DNA from: Halocaridina rubra
Lineage: Eukaryota > Arthropoda > Malacostraca > Decapoda > Atyidae
Assembly: GCA_037179515.1 (NCBI GenBank)
Contig: JAXCGZ010020827.1
Location: 42,501 to 106,500, forward strand
Direction of reading: 5' to 3'
DNA length: 64,000 nt
Numbering within the stretch: the first letter of the stretch is position 1; every line of letters begins with the position of its first letter. Positions 59,697 through 64,000 of the stretch are shown here, one piece after another. The position numbers were made by a program, and so were the translations under genes. The notes beneath the pieces were generated by a model. That model had not been told where the DNA came from and did not search any database. It saw only the letters and a program-made list of their open reading frames with translations.

Positions 59697-59848
59697 ACTC
59701 ACTATTAATCCCAATGTGGGAGTGGACACATAACGATTGGAGTTTGGGAATTAAAGCTAGATATCCTTCCCAAAGCCCCATGATGTGTTCGGTCACATGT
59801 TCGTTACTACTTGAGTTGAGTATTCTAAACTATATACTGCCACGGTCC
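59697..59848 (-). mobile_element. tRNA-derived SINE
   Basis: Antisense, 40 bp after the end of Tigger T10. CACTATTAATCCCAATGTGG and GATATCCTTCCCAAAGCCCC are preserved. Confidence 0.8.
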
Positions 59849-59893
59849 CCAGATAAATGTATAGGATAATTAGGTACAGTATATTGTTTCTCT

Positions 59894-59999
<106 letters not shown>

Positions 60000-60142
60000 G
60001 TATATGTATTTTAACCTTTTAGTAAATTAAATTTCCCTTTTTTATCAACCATTTCATATTTGCTTTCACATAGAAATGCTACAAGTATACCCTTCATGTA
60101 AATTTGGAGGTTCCCAAAAAAATTTTTGTTTGCTAGTATTTG

Positions 60143-60259
60143 TGTTCCTTTTAATCCTCATTTTGGGAGTGGACACAGACAGGTTAGATCTGGGGAATTA
60201 TCGCTGCTAAAACTCAAGTTTGTCACTTCCTGAGCCATCTTTACCTCTGCACCACCACA
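60143..60259 (-). mobile_element. tRNA-derived SINE
   Basis: Antisense. ACACAGACAGGTTAGATCTG and AAGTTTGTCACTTCCTGAGC remain. The block with GGCATCC is deleted. Confidence 0.75.
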
Positions 60260-60952
60260 CTACGTATATTATAATGAAACTAATTCTGTTTAGAGGGACA
60301 TATAAGAATGGAATATACCTACTTCATGTATACATTTAGCCTTTTCTTTTCTAGAATTATTTGTTATGAAATTTAATTATTTTTGTCTGAAATAATAATT
60401 TATTGATACTGTACTTTATACATTCCAGTTTTAAGTGTTTTATGTCCACAAACCAAAATAAGAATTTTGTCAGTTTCTGTAAGTGTTTCACAGCATCAAA
60501 CTTGTCATGATAAGAACCCAACTGTGTACTGAATTGGCAGTCTTAATGATTCTTGTAGGAATAATGGTAATTTGGATCTCAAAGAAGGGTATTCTTCAAT
60601 CACTTTTGTATGCCCCTTCTTGATAACCTTTATAGTAGTATCTCAGCTATGAGGGACTTCTTTTTGGACGTCACTTTGTGAATGGATACTGTAAATCATA
60701 TCTGTAGAATAGACCGGGGTAAATTCAAGCTGGCTCTGCATACATATTAATATATTGCATTATTAGCTAAACCCCTGATTTTATGGTTAGTATCAATCTC
60801 CATGAGCTGAAAATAATGTTTAATAAGACTCTAACATACTTGAGTGTATAGATGACCTTACTTGTCACTGACTTGCCTAAAGAGCATTATGCTATAGTTC
60901 TACACTTACCTACTGCATAGATCATATATGAGATTGGCAGCATCTACCGGCA
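60260..60952. other. Unique AT-rich sequence, no gene recognised
   Basis: No ORF, RNA gene or repeat is recognised in this stretch. Confidence 0.5.
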
Positions 60953-62870
60953 CAGTAATACCTCAGCTTGTATTGCTTCGACTTATGTCAATTTTGTCTT
61001 TATATTTATTTTTGTTAATAAAAATTAGAATTATAATATTTGACTAATGTCAGTTTATGCAACTTTACATTGGCCTTTAAAAAATATTAACCCATGGAAA
61101 TGTAAAAACTAAAAAACAAAAAACAAAAAAATCAACTTTAAGTTATTGAAATACAACTATTTATATCGTAAACAAGCATAAAAACTATAAAAATATTTTG
61201 TATATTATGTGCTGTACATTTTTGTTGTACAAAAAAGAATGAGAAAAAGTGCAGATTTACATAAATATATATGATAAAATAGGTAAAATAATGTATCATG
61301 TCATGTAAAGGCTAAAAATTTAAAATATATGTTTATAGCATGTAGTGCCATAAGAAAGTCATTTCTTTACATGATGCTTAGGATCAAGAATTCTAGTGTT
61401 CTGGCACATGCCAGCTTATCAGTCCTCATTCTTGTGCATGTATTTAATTATTTGCAGTGTCGTTTTTGTATTAAATTGAGACTATTTTCATCATGTCTAA
61501 TATAAAAGCTCCTAGTGCTAATGCTGATGCTACTACACATCATGTTATATCACTGGAACACAAATAGACCATGATTAAATGCTATGAAATGGATGACATG
61601 GTTGCTGCAATTGCTCTTGCCGTTATCCCGAGTCAGACAATGGAATTGACGATCGTTCATGATAGGAAAAGGATTTTTGCCCATGTCACAGATGATGCTC
61701 CAGCGATGAGGAACACAGTCATCAAAAATGAGAGGCAAGATTTATGAAAGTTGGAACATACTTTATCATTGGATTGAATGGCAGACTCAATGCTCTTCTA
61801 AGAGAGCTGTTGATTCAGGAAAGTGTTGTCTTAATGAGAAGACCTCAAGAAGTTCCCTGATGAGGGAGACACAAATCTGAGAGTAAGGTTTGGATGGTGT
61901 ATGCGGTTCAAGTAGCGATAATTTACACAATGTCAGGATCGAAGGCAAAAGTGCGTTGCTCAATGAATCAGCAAAACCTAATTTGCAGCGACCTACCGGA
62001 GATTATTGAGAAGACTGGTTTTCTTCTAGAAATGATATTCAGTGTAAGTGACTAAGTTTAAGCCGCTATTGTTTTATCATGTACTGAATCCCTGAGGGCT
62101 TAGAACATCCCCATGGCTTGTCGAATCCCAGTGCTTGAGTGACCATTATAATTTTTGAGGATTGGTTCCTCAACCGCCTTGTACCAGCAGCATAGCAGTA
62201 TTGTAGGATAAGGGCATCCCATTCAAGATCTTATTATTTTAGACTCCTGGCCACCAGCAAAATATCGATATTCATCTAAACATCATCATCGTTTTCCTTC
62301 ATTGCAGTACCTCATCTCTCTTGAAACCAATGGACCAGGGTAGCATTGCAATCTTCAGACTACTACATTAGGCATATGCTTAGGCAGAATAGCTGCGAAG
62401 GCACTGGTTGACTGTATCACACTCCATACTTTTTGAAAGGATGCAACATTTAGAAGTCTTGCTGTATAGAAACTGAGCTTGGAATGAAATTTTGAGCTTG
62501 GGTAAGAATGGTATTTATGAGATCCTGTGCTCTTAATTTCAGCATGAGTGTTCATGAAATTTTTTTTTGGCGATATTGAGCGTTGAGCTGCATATGGAGT
62601 TGGAGGAGGTGGATATTGTTTTGTTGTTTGAGGCAGACAAGCAGCACCTGATGAACAAGGAGTTGAATGAAGTTCATGAACAGCAGCACCAAGAAGAGAA
62701 GGATCTAGATTCAGATCTGTGATACTTTACCATCAGCAATATGTGGCAAGACATTTCTCACTTCAAGAGAGGCCTTGCACTTTTCGAAATGGATGCTAGT
62801 ACTCAGTGCTTTTCAAAAATTATCGTGTCAGTTAACAATTTTATTACTCCATAGTCTCATATTGCATAAA
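60953..62870 (+). mobile_element. Old Tigger/jerky-like transposon relic, different family
   Basis: A left terminus-like CAGTAATACCTCAGCTTGTA at 60953 is followed by AT-rich 5' sequence and the decayed transposase. No matching right terminus is found, so the end is approximate. Confidence 0.65.
61493..62722 (+). pseudogene. Jerky/Tigger-like transposase relic
   Basis: Starting at ATG 61493, translation across stops and frames gives LEHK then TMIKCYEMDDMVAAIALAVI (HTH), DAPAMRNTVIKNERQ, NLHNVRIEGKSALLNESA, KGIPFKILLF then TPGH (catalytic region), LLKPMDQGSIAIF and the acidic end MELEEVDIVL, KELNEVHEQQHQEEKDLDSD. The order is that of TIGD/jerky-type DDE transposases. It is far more diverged than the T-series Tiggers, so it is an older insertion. 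Confidence 0.72.
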
Positions 62871-64000
62871 AAGTATTGCAAAACCATATTGGGTACACTC
62901 GACATATTCTTGTGGCATATCTACAATCAGTGAGAATATCCTCAACTGTCGACATCATCAAAAAACCTGTAGTCTCCTTCCTCAAATAAGTACATTGATA
63001 TCACCCTGCAGGTAATTTTCTTTTCTTTACATTAGCATCACTTAAACTGTATAGTGTATATTTATCAAAAGTGAATATGATGAGTTACTGAAAGACGTTA
63101 CTGTCTTTGTGTTATTCATGCTATGAGGTTGCTTATACGAGTGTATAGGGAGTCAAAATGATTTTTAAAGAATATTCTGGGAATATTTGATTTGAATGTT
63201 TTTGTATTTTTCTTTACATAGGCATCAAAGAAAGTATGCAATACATACCCAATTTATTTGAATGACATTAAAAATGCATTATCGAATGATGTTTATTGTT
63301 TTACTGACATTACTGGGGTTGCTTATAATGTAAAGGTTTATATGGGATCTAGGTTGTCTTCAATTGTATTTTAGATTTAAATGGTATATCAATTTAAGTC
63401 GCGAGTTATGGAAGAAATTAACGATGCATGGTGATATATTACTCTGGAAAAATGTGGCCAGTACTTTACTAATTTGGATTGTCCAACATTATTTCATATG
63501 CTTTATCTGCCATTGGATTTCTTGTTTTACTAGATGCTTAGGCATTTTCTTGATTCAATAGCTCCAAAGGAGCTGCCCCTCATTCATATATAATTTAACA
63601 ATTACTCACCAGGAGAACCCTCATGTCTTTTGCGGTAAAAACTTTTGGTGATTCCTTTTGCCTTATTTTTTCTTATCTTCACAGACTCTTTTGAAGGAGC
63701 TTTTAAGGACGAGATTTAGATAAGTGATTATGCACACATGCTTGAAACGTTAAATCTTTTTTTTTGGGTGTACTTCCTACTTGAAGATAAATTAATATGC
63801 AATTTTCTTCCATACATCTTGAAGAGTCATTGAGAGCAACAGAATTCGTTAAACAAGAATTGTTTCTGCTGTAGTTTCTTCTTGCGATGAAATGCCTGTG
63901 GTCAACTTAGTACATGTTGAGTCTAATTCTTGCCCTTTTGTGTGGATGAGGATAGAAAGCGTTTAGATATCAATGTGATATCTTGGGCCACATGCCAGAT
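62871..64000. other. Unique AT-rich sequence to the window end
   Basis: I recognise no exon, RNA gene or transposon here. A 65-codon + frame at 63364-63561 has no recognisable similarity. Confidence 0.45.

Overview
The window is eukaryotic and most likely from an arthropod, probably a decapod crustacean. The pointers are an animal gene with GT-AG introns, short (CCTAA)n runs matching the arthropod telomere unit, very long (TA)n microsatellites, and crustacean-style CR1-, RTE- and jockey-like LINEs, Tigger/pogo transposons and tRNA-derived SINEs. The species cannot be named from sequence alone. There is no prokaryotic operon, CRISPR array, rRNA or LTR retrovirus.

The one host gene I can fully support is a GGA-type clathrin adaptor (Golgi-localised, gamma-ear-containing, Arf-binding) on the + strand, with coding sequence from 18659 to 54188. 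Eleven exons join in phase into 740 codons (739 aa) with the order VHS, GAT, hinge, GAE ear. All introns are GT-AG. Intron 5 is about 22 kb and is almost entirely transposon and satellite sequence.

Layout: 1-1860 is a 274-bp tandem repeat carrying a tRNA-like core, ending in about 970 bp of (TA)n. 1860-5730 has no recognisable gene. 5735-6390 is a 22-bp minisatellite that runs into the 3' end of a decayed CR1-like LINE (LINE-A, 6390-9564, minus). 9852-15636 is a 5'-truncated RTE-like LINE (LINE-B1) split by an apparently intact two-ORF CR1-like LINE (10581-15044, minus). 15.6-18.4 kb holds microsatellites, a foldback element, a Tigger 3' fragment and a head-to-head cluster of the tRNA-like repeat. 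18.6-28.6 kb holds GGA exons 1-5, with a near-full-length LINE-B2 in intron 3. 28.6-50.6 kb (intron 5) holds Tigger copies, a jockey-like LINE (LINE-C) nested in one of them, a 178-bp satellite, a 2.6-kb TIR element with an internal ~275-bp tandem array, and a chain of Tiggers separated by (TA)n. 50.6-54.2 kb holds GGA exons 6-11. 54.2-64 kb holds SINEs, a full-length decayed Tigger (56702-59655) and an older, different Tigger/jerky-like relic.

The recurring theme is (TA)n tracts at transposon edges. Tigger copies have TA target duplications and sit back to back with only (TA)n between them. LINE-B and LINE-C also border such tracts. A tRNA-derived SINE family of 17 recognised copies is spread through and around the GGA gene with a marked change of orientation. 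Coordinates of repeats are read by eye and may be off by a few bases. Clade names for LINEs are provisional.
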